Assembly (NCBI GenBank): GCA_934630375.1
Contig: CAKTVQ010000005.1
Span: 15,337-79,336, forward strand
Reading direction: 5' to 3'
Source: an uncultured Collinsella sp.
GTDB taxonomy: Bacteria; Actinomycetota; Coriobacteriia; Coriobacteriales; Coriobacteriaceae
DNA length: 64,000 nucleotides
Part shown: positions 8,937 through 17,545 of the stretch, piece after piece
How the letters are laid out: every line of letters begins with the position of its first letter
Numbering within the stretch: the first letter of the stretch is position 1
Made by a program: the position numbers and the translations under genes
Notes under the pieces: generated by a model
Database searches by the model: none
The model's input: only the letters and a program-made list of their open reading frames with translations
Told to the model about the DNA's origin: nothing

Positions 8937-10532
8937 ATGGAGACGAACGTTATCTGGCGCAACGCCCGCGCGGCCGTGATCGAGCTCGACGACGGCGGTT
9001 ACTTTACCTGCGCCGATACGTGGGAGATCTTTGTCAACGACGAGCCCGCCGGCACCACGAACACGGTCGAGACCTATGTCGACGGCCTGGTTCCCGGCAA
9101 GCGCAACTTGGTCCGCTTTGTTTGCGGCGAGCGCGAGCTGAGTGTGGGCGTCACCACGCCGGCGGAGCCTTTTACCATTAACGTTCGCGACTGCGGTGCC
9201 AAGGGCGATGCTAAGCACGACGACACCACCAACATCCAGGCCGCCATCATGGCCTGTCCCAAGGGTGGTCGCGTGCTGATTCCCGCCGGCAACTACCGCA
9301 TCAAGTCGCTCTTCCTCAAGAGCCATATCAACATCGAGCTTGCCGAGGGCGCCGTGCTGTTGGCCCGCCACGACCGCGCGGCGCTTGCCTACATCCCCGG
9401 TACGGTCAAGGGCGACGAGGGCGCCGGTTACGCCGGTACCGACATGACCCCGCTGGGCCGTTGGGAGGGCGAGAGCTTTGCAACCTATTGCTCCACCTTT
9501 ACCGGCCTGAGCGTGCACGACGTGTGCATCTATGGTCGCGGTGCAATTGACGGCCAGACCGATTTTGCCGAGGACAACTGGTGGAACAAGGACTTTAAGA
9601 ATATCTTCCGCCCCGAGGAGGGCCGCGAGGTCGCCCGTCCGCGCATGATCTTCCTGTCCGAGTGCGAGAACGTGAGCCTGGCCGGCTTCACCGTCCGCAA
9701 CAGCCCGGCGTGGAACATCCACCCCATCCTGTGCGAGCACGTCGATGCGCTCTGCCTGTCCATCGAGGGCCCCAAGAACTCCCACAACACCGACGGCTTC
9801 GACCCCGAGAGCTGCGGCTTTGTCCGCATCTTGGGCTGCCAGTTCTCGGTGGGCGACGACTGCATCGCCATCAAGAGCGGCAAGCTGGGCATTGAGCCTG
9901 AGCTTCGCCCCGCAACGCACGACGTACTGATCTCGCACTGCTACATGCACGATGGCCATGGTGCTGTGGTTCTGGGTTCCGAGGCCGCCGGCGGCATCAA
10001 GGACCTTACCGTGAGCAAGTGCCTGTTCGAGCGCACGGATCGCGGCCTGCGCGTCAAGACCCGTCGCGGTCGCGGCAAGGACGCCGTCAATGAGGGCATC
10101 ACCTTTGAGCACATTCGCATGGACGAGGTGCTTACGCCCTTCGTGGTCAACTCGTTCTACTTCTGCGACAAGGACGGCAAGACCGACTATGTCCAGAACC
10201 GCGAGGCTCTGCCCGTCGACGACCGCACGCCCGGCTTTGGTGTCACGACGTTCCGCGACATCGAGGCCACCAACTGCCACGCAGCCGCTGCCTACATCAC
10301 GGGCCTTCCCGAGAGCAAGGTGACGCGCCTGACGTTCGAGGATGTCCACGTGACCTTCTCGCCCAACGCCGAGCCTTTTGTGCCGGCTATGGCCTGCGGT
10401 GTTGATCCCATGGTTCGCCAAGGCATCATCGCACAGAACGTCGCCGTGCTCGACTTGCAAAACGTTTGCATCGAGGGCCATGACGGCGAGGAGCTGCAGC
10501 TGCAGAACGTCGACAAGGTTATCCGCGCTTAA
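8937..10532 (+). CDS. Intracellular GH28 polygalacturonase
   Basis: A 531-residue glycoside hydrolase family 28 protein. The four catalytic blocks are visible: NTDGFD (Asn284), GDDCIAIKSG, GHGAVVLGSE and RGLRVKTRRGRG. The family hydrolyses alpha-1,4-galacturonan; the absence of a signal peptide and the presence of an N-terminal beta domain (residues 1-85) fit an exo-acting enzyme on imported oligogalacturonides. The start is ATG 8937, preceded by GAGGGAG; a TTG 15 bases upstream overlaps that ribosome site and is rejected. It is the first of a run of catabolic genes with short spacing. Confidence 0.92.
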   Translation: METNVIWRNARAAVIELDDGGYFTCADTWEIFVNDEPAGTTNTVETYVDGLVPGKRNLVRFVCGERELSVGVTTPAEPFTINVRDCGAKGDAKHDDTTNIQAAIMACPKGGRVLIPAGNYRIKSLFLKSHINIELAEGAVLLARHDRAALAYIPGTVKGDEGAGYAGTDMTPLGRWEGESFATYCSTFTGLSVHDVCIYGRGAIDGQTDFAEDNWWNKDFKNIFRPEEGREVARPRMIFLSECENVSLAGFTVRNSPAWNIHPILCEHVDALCLSIEGPKNSHNTDGFDPESCGFVRILGCQFSVGDDCIAIKSGKLGIEPELRPATHDVLISHCYMHDGHGAVVLGSEAAGGIKDLTVSKCLFERTDRGLRVKTRRGRGKDAVNEGITFEHIRMDEVLTPFVVNSFYFCDKDGKTDYVQNREALPVDDRTPGFGVTTFRDIEATNCHAAAAYITGLPESKVTRLTFEDVHVTFSPNAEPFVPAMACGVDPMVRQGIIAQNVAVLDLQNVCIEGHDGEELQLQNVDKVIRA

Positions 10533-10553
10533 AACAAGTTCGTAAGAAGTTGC

Positions 10554-10584
10554 GCCGGCGTCTATGTTGACGCCGGCATTTTTG
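10554..10584 (+). terminator. Hairpin terminator after GH28
   Basis: A perfect 9-bp stem GCCGGCGTC with GACGCCGGC, a 6-nt loop, then ATTTTTG. Its position inside the gene run suggests partial termination or separate transcription of GH43. Confidence 0.8.
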
Positions 10585-10613
10585 TATCGCTATCACCGAT
10601 GAAAGAAGTCCTC

Positions 10614-12242
10614 ATGCCACAAGAAACTACGAAGCGCTTTGCGGGTGCCTCCTTTTTTGCCAACCCCGTTCTGCCAGGGTTCCATCCCGATCCGTGCTTG
10701 TGCCGCGCAGGCGATGACTACTATATGGTCACCTCGACGTTTACCTGGTTGCCGGGTGTGAGCCTGTATCACTCGCGTGACCTGGTGCACTGGGAGAGTC
10801 TGGGCGGTATTCTCGATAAGCTCGATTTGAGGGGAATTCCCGAGTCCGGTGGCGTCTGGGCACCGGATCTTACCTATGCCAAGGGCGAGTTCTACCTGGT
10901 CTACTCTGTGGCAAAAACCGTGAGCGGAGCCTTTAAAGACGTTGATAACTATCTGGTGCGCGCGCGGAACATCGAGGGTCCTTGGAGCGAGCCCGTCAAG
11001 TTGGGTGCCAAGGGGTTCGATCCCTGCTTGGTTCATGCGCAGGATGGCTGTCGCCTGGTGGTTCCGCAATGGGATTGGCGTCCATTAGAGGGCCATTACA
11101 AGTTTAACGGCGTTCTTATGTACGAGCTCGATACATATACCGGTGGCGTCGGTGACCCTAAGCGCATCTTTGACCACACCGGCGATGTTCCATGTGTGTG
11201 CGAAGGGCCGCATGTGTTAGAGCACGACGGCTGGTTCTATCTGCTTGCTGCCGAGGGCGGCACTGGCGTCAATCACCGTACGATTGTCGCGCGCTCTCGA
11301 ACTGTCGACGGCTATTACGAACCCATGCCGGACAATCCGCTGGTTTCGGCAGCCGGTACGTCTTCGATTCTTCTAAAGAGCGGCCACGGCAATCTTGTCG
11401 AGGCTCCCGATGGCTCTTGGTACGCCTGCCATCTTTGTGCTCGTCATCTTCCGGGGGCGTCGACGTCTCCTTTGGGGCGCGAGTCGGCTTTGCAGCGTGT
11501 TGATTGGATTGACGGTTGGCCGCGCCTTTCCGATGGCGGCAGCGAACCCCAGTTGGCGGTTCCGGCTCCTGCTGGTATCGCAGCCGGCACCGAGAGCGAG
11601 CCGTACCGCCGTGACACCACCTACGAAACGGCGTTTGAGCCTGATTGCGATCTGTGGCGTGAAGAATGGTTGACCCCACGCGTTATAGACGATCTGCGTG
11701 TGCGAATCGACGAGACAGACGGGTTGGTCCTTACGGGAAACGACTCTCTGAGCTCTTTGTTTGACCAAACGCTTGTCGTTCGCCGAATCCAAGATTTTTC
11801 TTTTGAGGCCGTGACCCATCTGGACGTGGCGCCGGGTAACTATAACCAGGCGGCGGGCATGGTCGCAATGTACGATTCGCGCTGCTATGTTGCCCTGTTG
11901 GTGGGGTTTGACGAGAAGAATGGAGAGCGCGTCGCAGATGTGCTCGCCTGCGATAACGGTTCGTATTCGATGCCCCTGGGCACCGATGGACGCAAGACGC
12001 TTTCCCCTGCGGGAAAGATCGGCCTTCGTATCGTCGCCCACGCGGGCAAACTGTGCTTCGCTGTCGATGGCGGCGATGGATGGGAGGACCTCGGTTGCTC
12101 ATTTGCCGAGGAAAACTTGGGCGACGAGCACATTTTGGGGCCGCATTTTACTGGCGGCATGTTGGGACTCGGAGCGGTCGATCTCGCATACGGCAAACTC
12201 AAAGCAACCTTTAGCGATTTTTCGTATCGAGCGCTCGAATAG
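10614..12242 (+). CDS. GH43 beta-xylosidase/alpha-arabinofuranosidase-like enzyme
   Basis: A 542-residue glycoside hydrolase family 43 protein with an N-terminal five-bladed propeller (about 15-320) and a C-terminal beta-sandwich (about 345-540). The three catalytic acids are in place: Asp26 (GFHPDPC), Asp85 (WAPDL) and Glu197 (CEGPHV). The family removes xylose or arabinose side chains; here it probably trims side chains of pectin oligosaccharides in the cytoplasm, as no signal peptide is present. Start 10614 is preferred over an ATG at 10599 because AAAGAAG lies 8 nt upstream. The substrate cannot be told from sequence alone. Confidence 0.88.
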   Translation: MPQETTKRFAGASFFANPVLPGFHPDPCLCRAGDDYYMVTSTFTWLPGVSLYHSRDLVHWESLGGILDKLDLRGIPESGGVWAPDLTYAKGEFYLVYSVAKTVSGAFKDVDNYLVRARNIEGPWSEPVKLGAKGFDPCLVHAQDGCRLVVPQWDWRPLEGHYKFNGVLMYELDTYTGGVGDPKRIFDHTGDVPCVCEGPHVLEHDGWFYLLAAEGGTGVNHRTIVARSRTVDGYYEPMPDNPLVSAAGTSSILLKSGHGNLVEAPDGSWYACHLCARHLPGASTSPLGRESALQRVDWIDGWPRLSDGGSEPQLAVPAPAGIAAGTESEPYRRDTTYETAFEPDCDLWREEWLTPRVIDDLRVRIDETDGLVLTGNDSLSSLFDQTLVVRRIQDFSFEAVTHLDVAPGNYNQAAGMVAMYDSRCYVALLVGFDEKNGERVADVLACDNGSYSMPLGTDGRKTLSPAGKIGLRIVAHAGKLCFAVDGGDGWEDLGCSFAEENLGDEHILGPHFTGGMLGLGAVDLAYGKLKATFSDFSYRALE

Positions 12243-12326
12243 GTCAATGCAGCAATTGCGACAGGTCGCAAGGGCGATTGACGGGCGATGCCCGCGATTG
12301 TTCTGCAATAGAAAGCATGGTGACAA

Positions 12327-14489
12327 ATGAGTGACAAAGAGCGGCTCTTTGAGGTATCGCTCGTGCGCGAAGGCGCGTATCGCAGCGTTTCGGCAGCTCT
12401 AGAGGCGGTGGAACGGTGCGTGCCCGATAAGACTGTGCCGGTGCGCGTGCTGGTGGCGCCGGGCGAGTACCGAGAGCGGGTCGAGATTCGCCGTCCGCAT
12501 GTGACGATTGAGGGCGAGACGGCCGATAGCGTACGCATCGTGGGCGGCCTGGGCGCCAAGATGCCCTCTGGGGACGGTAGCGGCCAGGACGGAAAGCTCG
12601 GTTCCTTCCGTACGTATACGGTACTGGTCGATGCCGATGACGTGACGCTTGCAAACCTTACGATCAAAAACGATGCGGGCGACGGGCGCGAGGTCGGTCA
12701 GGCAATTGCCCTGTATGCCGATGGCGACCGCCTGGTTGTCGACGCCTGCCGCATTTTGGGACATCAGGACACGCTGTTTGCGGGTCCGTTGCCGCCGCGC
12801 GAGGTTAAGCCGGGCGGGTTCATTGGTCCCAAGCAGTTTGCACCTCGTCGTGTGGGTCGGCAGTACTATCGTCGCTGCCTTATTGCCGGCGATGTCGACT
12901 TTATCTTTGGTGGGGCGTGTGCCTACTTTGAGGGCTGTGAGATTCGGTCGCTCAATCGCGATATGGACGTAAACGGGTACGTAACGGCGGCATCCACGCC
13001 CGAGGGCGAGCCGTATGGATTTGTGTTCCATGGTTGTTCCTTTACGGCAGCCGAAGGCACTGCTCCAGGGTCGGTCTACCTGGGTCGTCCGTGGCGCGAG
13101 TGGGCCCAGACCGTGTTGATCGATTGCTGGCTGGGACAGCACATCAAGCGTGAAGGCTGGTGGGATTGGAATAAGCCGGCGGCGCACGAGAGGGCATGCT
13201 ACGCCGGCGCAATCCTGCATGGCCCAGCAGGCGATGTTGCTGGCTGGGTGCCATGGGCCCGCGAGCTTGATGCTGCAGCCACTGCCCGATATGCCCGCGA
13301 GCAGATGCTTGCCGGTGCGGACGGCTGGGACCCCGAGGGCGGCTCGGGCGACAACGTGGAGGCCGCTGGCCTTTCCGATAACGGTCGCACGGTGCATATC
13401 GACACCTATTACGAAGACGAGCCGGCGCTTCGCGACCGTCTTAAGCGTGTGGGCCGTTCCGCCGCGTTTAAGGGCGCGACGCCCGGTGACTTTGAGGCAT
13501 GGCAGATTGCGACGAGGGCTCGGCTGTTTGACCTGTTGGGCCTTTCGCTTATGGACCGCGCCCCGATTGAGGTCCGTGAGCTCAGCCGCGTGCAGGTCGC
13601 CGGCGGCATCGTGCGTACCCATGCACTGCTGCAGGTCGAGCGCGATGTGTGGATGCCGTTCTATCTGTTGGAACCCGCCCGCTCCAAGCTCGACGAGCGG
13701 GGACTCAAACGCTGCTTCATCTGCCCGCATGGTCACCAAGGGGCAGGTGCCGCCAGCATTGCCGGCGTTGCGGGCGTGCCGGCGGTCGATGATGCAATTC
13801 GCAAGTTTAACTACGACTACGGTCTGCGCTTGGCGCGCATGGGCTATGTGACCGTTTGTCCCGATGCCCGCGGCTGGGGATACCGCCGCGACTGGAAGGG
13901 TCAGGGCGACGATGAGACGAGTTTCCTGCGCGGCACATGCCTCAACCAAGCTCGTATGGCAGAGCCGCTGGGCCTATCTGTCGCAGGGATCAACGCCTGG
14001 GACAACATGCGTCTGGTCGACTATCTGGAAACACGCGGCGACATTGCGATGGGCGATCTGGGCTGTTTTGGCTTTTCGGGCGGCGGATACATGACGCTGT
14101 ATCTGGCGGCGCTCGACCCGCGCGTGCGCAAGGCGTTTGTCTCGGGCTATCTGTACGGTGTCGACGATTCGCTGCTGCACCTCAACGGCAACTGCAGCTG
14201 CAATTACACGCCCGGACTCTGGCGCTTACTCGACATGGGTGACATTGCCTCGCTCATCGCGCCGCGTCCGCTGCTGGTGCAGAGCTGCGAGGAGGACCAT
14301 CTAAACGGCTCACGTGGGCTGGCAAATGTCGATGAGCAGCTCGATATCGTGCGCGATGCCTACGAGCTGCTGGGCTGTGGCGAGGGCTTGCGCCATGAGG
14401 TGTGCCCGGGTGGACACCATCTGGGCATCGCGCACCTTGCCGAGGATGTTGAGTGGCTTGACGAGCACGCTGCCGGGGTTTGCTCGTAG
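12327..14489 (+). CDS. Two-domain pectinesterase (CE8) fused to an alpha/beta-hydrolase
   Basis: This 720-residue protein joins two enzymes. Residues about 10-310 are a pectin methylesterase of the CE8 type: GHQDTLF with Asp148, DVDFIFGG with Asp191 and LGRPW with Arg254. Residues about 370-715 are an alpha/beta-hydrolase with the nucleophile elbow GFSGGGYM (Ser584) and a C-terminal His (697 or 698); it resembles acetyl-xylan-esterase or Abhydrolase_7 proteins. It could remove methyl and acetyl groups from imported pectin fragments. There is no signal peptide. It sits 84 bp after GH43. The ribosome site is weak. Confidence 0.88.
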   Translation: MSDKERLFEVSLVREGAYRSVSAALEAVERCVPDKTVPVRVLVAPGEYRERVEIRRPHVTIEGETADSVRIVGGLGAKMPSGDGSGQDGKLGSFRTYTVLVDADDVTLANLTIKNDAGDGREVGQAIALYADGDRLVVDACRILGHQDTLFAGPLPPREVKPGGFIGPKQFAPRRVGRQYYRRCLIAGDVDFIFGGACAYFEGCEIRSLNRDMDVNGYVTAASTPEGEPYGFVFHGCSFTAAEGTAPGSVYLGRPWREWAQTVLIDCWLGQHIKREGWWDWNKPAAHERACYAGAILHGPAGDVAGWVPWARELDAAATARYAREQMLAGADGWDPEGGSGDNVEAAGLSDNGRTVHIDTYYEDEPALRDRLKRVGRSAAFKGATPGDFEAWQIATRARLFDLLGLSLMDRAPIEVRELSRVQVAGGIVRTHALLQVERDVWMPFYLLEPARSKLDERGLKRCFICPHGHQGAGAASIAGVAGVPAVDDAIRKFNYDYGLRLARMGYVTVCPDARGWGYRRDWKGQGDDETSFLRGTCLNQARMAEPLGLSVAGINAWDNMRLVDYLETRGDIAMGDLGCFGFSGGGYMTLYLAALDPRVRKAFVSGYLYGVDDSLLHLNGNCSCNYTPGLWRLLDMGDIASLIAPRPLLVQSCEEDHLNGSRGLANVDEQLDIVRDAYELLGCGEGLRHEVCPGGHHLGIAHLAEDVEWLDEHAAGVCS

Positions 14490-14565
14490 GCCATGGGCGT
14501 AGCGCGAGCAAACGGTAATGACTGAAAAACCGAAGACCGCCGTATGGGCGGGAGGGAGTATGAAC

Positions 14566-15237
14566 ATGAAACCGACGAAGACCTTGAGCGAATCGACCAT
14601 CTGCTGCTTTGGCGATTCGACCACATGGGGCGATAACGGATGCGGCGGGGGCGGTAACGACATCTCCTGGACCACGCACCTGGGTGCGCTGCTGGGCGGT
14701 GCGACCGTCGAGAATTTTGGTATCAAGGGTTCGCGCATCGCCATCAAGGCCGACCGTACCGATTCGTTTGTCGAGCGTCTGGACGGTATCGACGACGCAG
14801 CCGATGTCTATGTCGTCTTTGGCGGCGTTAACGACTTTAGCCGCAACGTGCCGTTGGGACAGCTGGACAGCACGGACGTGCAAGAGTTCTACGGTGCGCT
14901 CGACTACCTGATCCGCACCATCACCGCGCGCTCGCCCCAGGCGAAGCTGGTGTTTATGACCCCGTGCAAGACGAGTGGCAAGCACGAGAAGGATATCCCG
15001 GCAAGCGGTGAGCTCAACCACCTGGGCCTGACGCAGATCGCCTACGTAAAGGCGATGCTCGAGGTCTGCGATCACTACTCGGTGCCGGTGATCGACCTGT
15101 ACGCGCAAAGCGGCATCAGCCCGTTTTTGCCCGAGCACCGCGAGCTCTATATGCCGGACGGATTGCACTACAGCCCGGCCGGCTATGAGCGTCTAGCGCA
15201 TCGAATTGCCGCGGGGCTTGTTGCCGTTTGCCGCTAA
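14566..15237 (+). CDS. SGNH-hydrolase (GDSL-type) esterase
   Basis: A 223-residue SGNH/GDSL hydrolase. Block I is CCFGDSTTWG (Ser18), block III GGVNDF and block V PDGLHYSPAG (Asp198, His201), giving a complete catalytic set. Such enzymes often deacetylate sugars; the pectin context suggests O-acetyl removal from rhamnogalacturonan fragments, in the cytoplasm. The start is set at ATG 14566 because GGAGGGAG ends 7 nt upstream; ATG 14560 is too close to it. It follows the pectinesterase fusion by 76 bp in the same direction. Confidence 0.84.
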   Translation: MKPTKTLSESTICCFGDSTTWGDNGCGGGGNDISWTTHLGALLGGATVENFGIKGSRIAIKADRTDSFVERLDGIDDAADVYVVFGGVNDFSRNVPLGQLDSTDVQEFYGALDYLIRTITARSPQAKLVFMTPCKTSGKHEKDIPASGELNHLGLTQIAYVKAMLEVCDHYSVPVIDLYAQSGISPFLPEHRELYMPDGLHYSPAGYERLAHRIAAGLVAVCR

Positions 15238-15263
15238 AAGCCTGCCGTTCGCGGGGAATGTAG

Positions 15264-15318
15264 GGTTAACGTTCACCCTATATTCCCCGTTCGCGTTACA
15301 CTAAGGTTAACGTTCACC
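15264..15318 (+). promoter_or_regulatory. GH105 promoter with two LacI-type operators
   Basis: GGTTAACGTTCACC occurs twice (15264-15277 and 15305-15318). TTCACC of the first can be the -35, and the -10 (GTTACA or TACACT, 15295-15302) lies just before the second. The first operator also sits in a GGGGAATGTAGGG...CCTATATTCCCC inverted repeat (15254-15288). Confidence 0.72.
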
Positions 15319-15344
15319 CATCATCAACGTCAGAGGGGACAGCA

Positions 15345-16583
15345 ATGGGTTGCAATCAGATTCTGGATAGCTACATCGAGCAGCTGATCGAGACGTCTAC
15401 GCCGCAGGCACCCGCTTGGAACATCGAAAAGCTCCGTGCCGGCAAGGAGAACACCTGGAACTACATCGATGGCTGCATGATCAAGGCACTCATCGAGCTG
15501 TACGAGATCACGGGTGAGCAGCGCTATCTGACGTTTGCCGACGACTACATCGACTTCTTTGTCCAGGAAGACGGCACCATCAAGCATTACAACCCCGAGG
15601 AGTACAACCTCGACAACGTCAATGCGGGCAAGACCCTCTATAAGCTGTATGACCTGGTTGGCAAGCCCAAATACCGTGCCGCCATGGACACCATTTACCG
15701 TCAGCTCGAGACCCAGCCGCGCACCAAAGAGGGCGTCTTTTGGCACAAGGCCGTCTACCCCAACCAGATTTGGCTCGACGGCATGTACATGGCGCAGCCG
15801 TTCTACATGCAGTATGAGCTGAGCTTCCACAACCGCCGCGCCTGCTCGGACAGCTTCCATATGTTCCAGGTCGTGCACGATCTTATGCGCAACCCGCTCA
15901 ACGGCCTGTACTATCACGCCTACGACGCAAGCCGCAAGCAGTTCTGGTGTGATCCGGTCACCGGTCTTTCGGCCAACTTCTGGCTGCGTGCCGAGGGTTG
16001 GTTTGCCATGGCACTTATCGATACCTGGGAGCTCATGCCGCCCTCGATGTCGGCCGAGAAGGACGAGATCCGCAAGATGTTCCACGACCTGATCGACGCC
16101 ATGCTGCCGTATCAGGACGAGAAGACCGGCATGTGGCACCAGGTCATCAACCTGCCCAACATCGCCCCCAACTACCTGGAGGAGAGCGGCAGCGCTATCT
16201 TTGCCAACGCCATCATGAAGGGCGTGCGCCTGGGCGTGCTGGGCGAGCGCTACTACCAGCATGGCCGTCGTGCCTTCGACGGCATCTGCGAGACCTGCCT
16301 GTCCGAGCACGATGGGCAGCTGGCACTCGACAACATCTGCCTGGTCGCGGGCCTGGGCAACACCACGCACCGCGAGGGCACCTTTGGCTACTACATGAGC
16401 GAGCCCATCGTCAAAAACGACGCGAAGGGCGTGGCGCCGCTGGTGCTGTCCTATATCGAGACCATGCACCACGACAAGCTGGCCGGCAAGCGCGATCCGC
16501 TGGCCCCCTCGGGCGTGTGCTCCATCGAGGACCCGTTTGGCGGTTACACGCCGGGTATCAACGCCCATAAGGGATGTGAGTAG
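15345..16583 (+). CDS. GH105 (YteR-like) unsaturated rhamnogalacturonyl hydrolase
   Basis: A 412-residue glycoside hydrolase family 105 protein. The motif WLDGMYMAQPF places the catalytic Asp at residue 145, as in YteR, and ESGSAIFANAI is the other strong family signature. The enzyme removes the 4,5-unsaturated galacturonyl residue left by pectate or rhamnogalacturonan lyases; the product rearranges to 5-keto-4-deoxyuronate (DKI) and feeds KduI/KduD. No signal peptide is seen. AGAGGGGA precedes the ATG, and its own operator pair lies upstream. Confidence 0.92.
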   Translation: MGCNQILDSYIEQLIETSTPQAPAWNIEKLRAGKENTWNYIDGCMIKALIELYEITGEQRYLTFADDYIDFFVQEDGTIKHYNPEEYNLDNVNAGKTLYKLYDLVGKPKYRAAMDTIYRQLETQPRTKEGVFWHKAVYPNQIWLDGMYMAQPFYMQYELSFHNRRACSDSFHMFQVVHDLMRNPLNGLYYHAYDASRKQFWCDPVTGLSANFWLRAEGWFAMALIDTWELMPPSMSAEKDEIRKMFHDLIDAMLPYQDEKTGMWHQVINLPNIAPNYLEESGSAIFANAIMKGVRLGVLGERYYQHGRRAFDGICETCLSEHDGQLALDNICLVAGLGNTTHREGTFGYYMSEPIVKNDAKGVAPLVLSYIETMHHDKLAGKRDPLAPSGVCSIEDPFGGYTPGINAHKGCE

Positions 16584-16584
16584 C

Positions 16585-17490
16585 GTGGGAGTCATTACCC
16601 CGGGTGTGCGTCTGCACGATCTTCCCCAGGGAACGGTCGAGGAGCGCATCCGCATGGCGGGCGAGCTGGGCTTTTCGTGCATCCAGCTCCCGAGCAAGGT
16701 ACTCTATAAGTCGATGGGCATCAACCGCTTGGGCCTGACGCGCGAGCTTGCCGACCACCTGCGTGCGGTACTCGACGAGGCGGGCGTCTCGGTCGCTGTG
16801 TTCGGTTGTTATAAGAATCTGGCGACCCCCGATCGCCAGCAGCTCATGGATAACTATGCCGAGTACGAGGCATGCCTGAACTTTGCCAAGATGCTCGGCG
16901 GCTGTCCGGCGGGCACCGAGACCGGTCGCCCCAACGTGCAGAACGCTGTGGCGGACGACCGCATGACCAATGAGGCACTCGATGCCTTTGTGGACGGGCT
17001 CAAGTACGTTTGCACCCGTGCCGAGGCGTTGGGCGGTCAGATTCTGATCGAGCCCGGCTGGAACGAGACGGTAAATACGCCGGAGCGTTGCCGCGAGGTG
17101 CTCGAGCGCGTTCCGAGCTCGGCGCTCGGCGTCATTTACGACCCGGTGTCGCTGCTGCATCCCAGCGTGGTGGACAGCGCGCAGGAGCTTACCTCGCGCA
17201 TGCTCTTCTTGTGCGGTAGCAAGATTCGTGTGCTGCACGCCAAGGATTTTGAGGTCGTGGACAACGAGGACGAGGCCGGCTGGTGCGACGGCACGGGATC
17301 GCGTCTGGTGTGCCATGGCGTGGGCGAGACGGGCAAGTACGACTTTGAGCCTGTGGTGGCTTGGGCCGCTGCTGCCTGCCCGGGTGTTCCGTGTGTGATC
17401 GAGAACAGCACGCCTGCAACGGTGGAGGCCTCGCGCGATGTATTGCGGGGCATGTCTTCTCGCGTGGCGAGGGCTCATCAGGTTCTATAA
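16585..17490 (+). CDS. Sugar-phosphate isomerase/epimerase-like TIM-barrel protein
   Basis: A protein of about 301 residues with the AP-endonuclease-2/xylose-isomerase-like TIM barrel. Metal-site-like residues are visible in the strands ending IEPGW, VIYDPVSLLHP, VLHAKDFE and CVIEN. The start is taken as GTG 16585, one base after the GH105 stop and about 10 nt after AAGGGA; an in-frame ATG at 16537 would overlap GH105 by 47 bp. It is probably translated with GH105. Its substrate is not identifiable; an isomerisation or epimerisation of a pectin-derived sugar such as rhamnose or a uronate is a guess. Confidence 0.75.
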   Translation: MGVITPGVRLHDLPQGTVEERIRMAGELGFSCIQLPSKVLYKSMGINRLGLTRELADHLRAVLDEAGVSVAVFGCYKNLATPDRQQLMDNYAEYEACLNFAKMLGGCPAGTETGRPNVQNAVADDRMTNEALDAFVDGLKYVCTRAEALGGQILIEPGWNETVNTPERCREVLERVPSSALGVIYDPVSLLHPSVVDSAQELTSRMLFLCGSKIRVLHAKDFEVVDNEDEAGWCDGTGSRLVCHGVGETGKYDFEPVVAWAAAACPGVPCVIENSTPATVEASRDVLRGMSSRVARAHQVL

Positions 17491-17523
17491 TCGGGCTTAT
17501 TGGTCTAAGAAACCGATTTCGTA
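17486..17523 (+). promoter_or_regulatory. Promoter and KdgR-type operator of the GltD-like gene
   Basis: TATAAT (17486-17491) is followed by GAAACCGATTTCG (17509-17521), the same motif found in front of kdgK and the HIT gene. It ends about 10 bases before the ribosome site of the next gene. Confidence 0.6.
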
Positions 17524-17545
17524 AAGGTCAATAGAGGGGAATTGC

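Noticed and set aside
7137..10481. Very long open frame on the minus strand (about 1100 codons) opposite the transporter and GH28 genes
   Set aside because: It has no recognisable domain, spans two clear genes and a terminator, and reads as low-complexity Leu/Ala/Asp/Val. It is the usual antisense frame of GC-rich codons.
11010..11030. GGTTCGATCCC-type T-arm-like sequence
   Set aside because: It lies inside the GH43 coding frame, and no tRNA cloverleaf can be drawn around it.
12399..13949. Minus-strand frame of about 516 codons opposite the pectinesterase fusion
   Set aside because: The plus-strand protein has complete catalytic motifs; the antisense frame has none.
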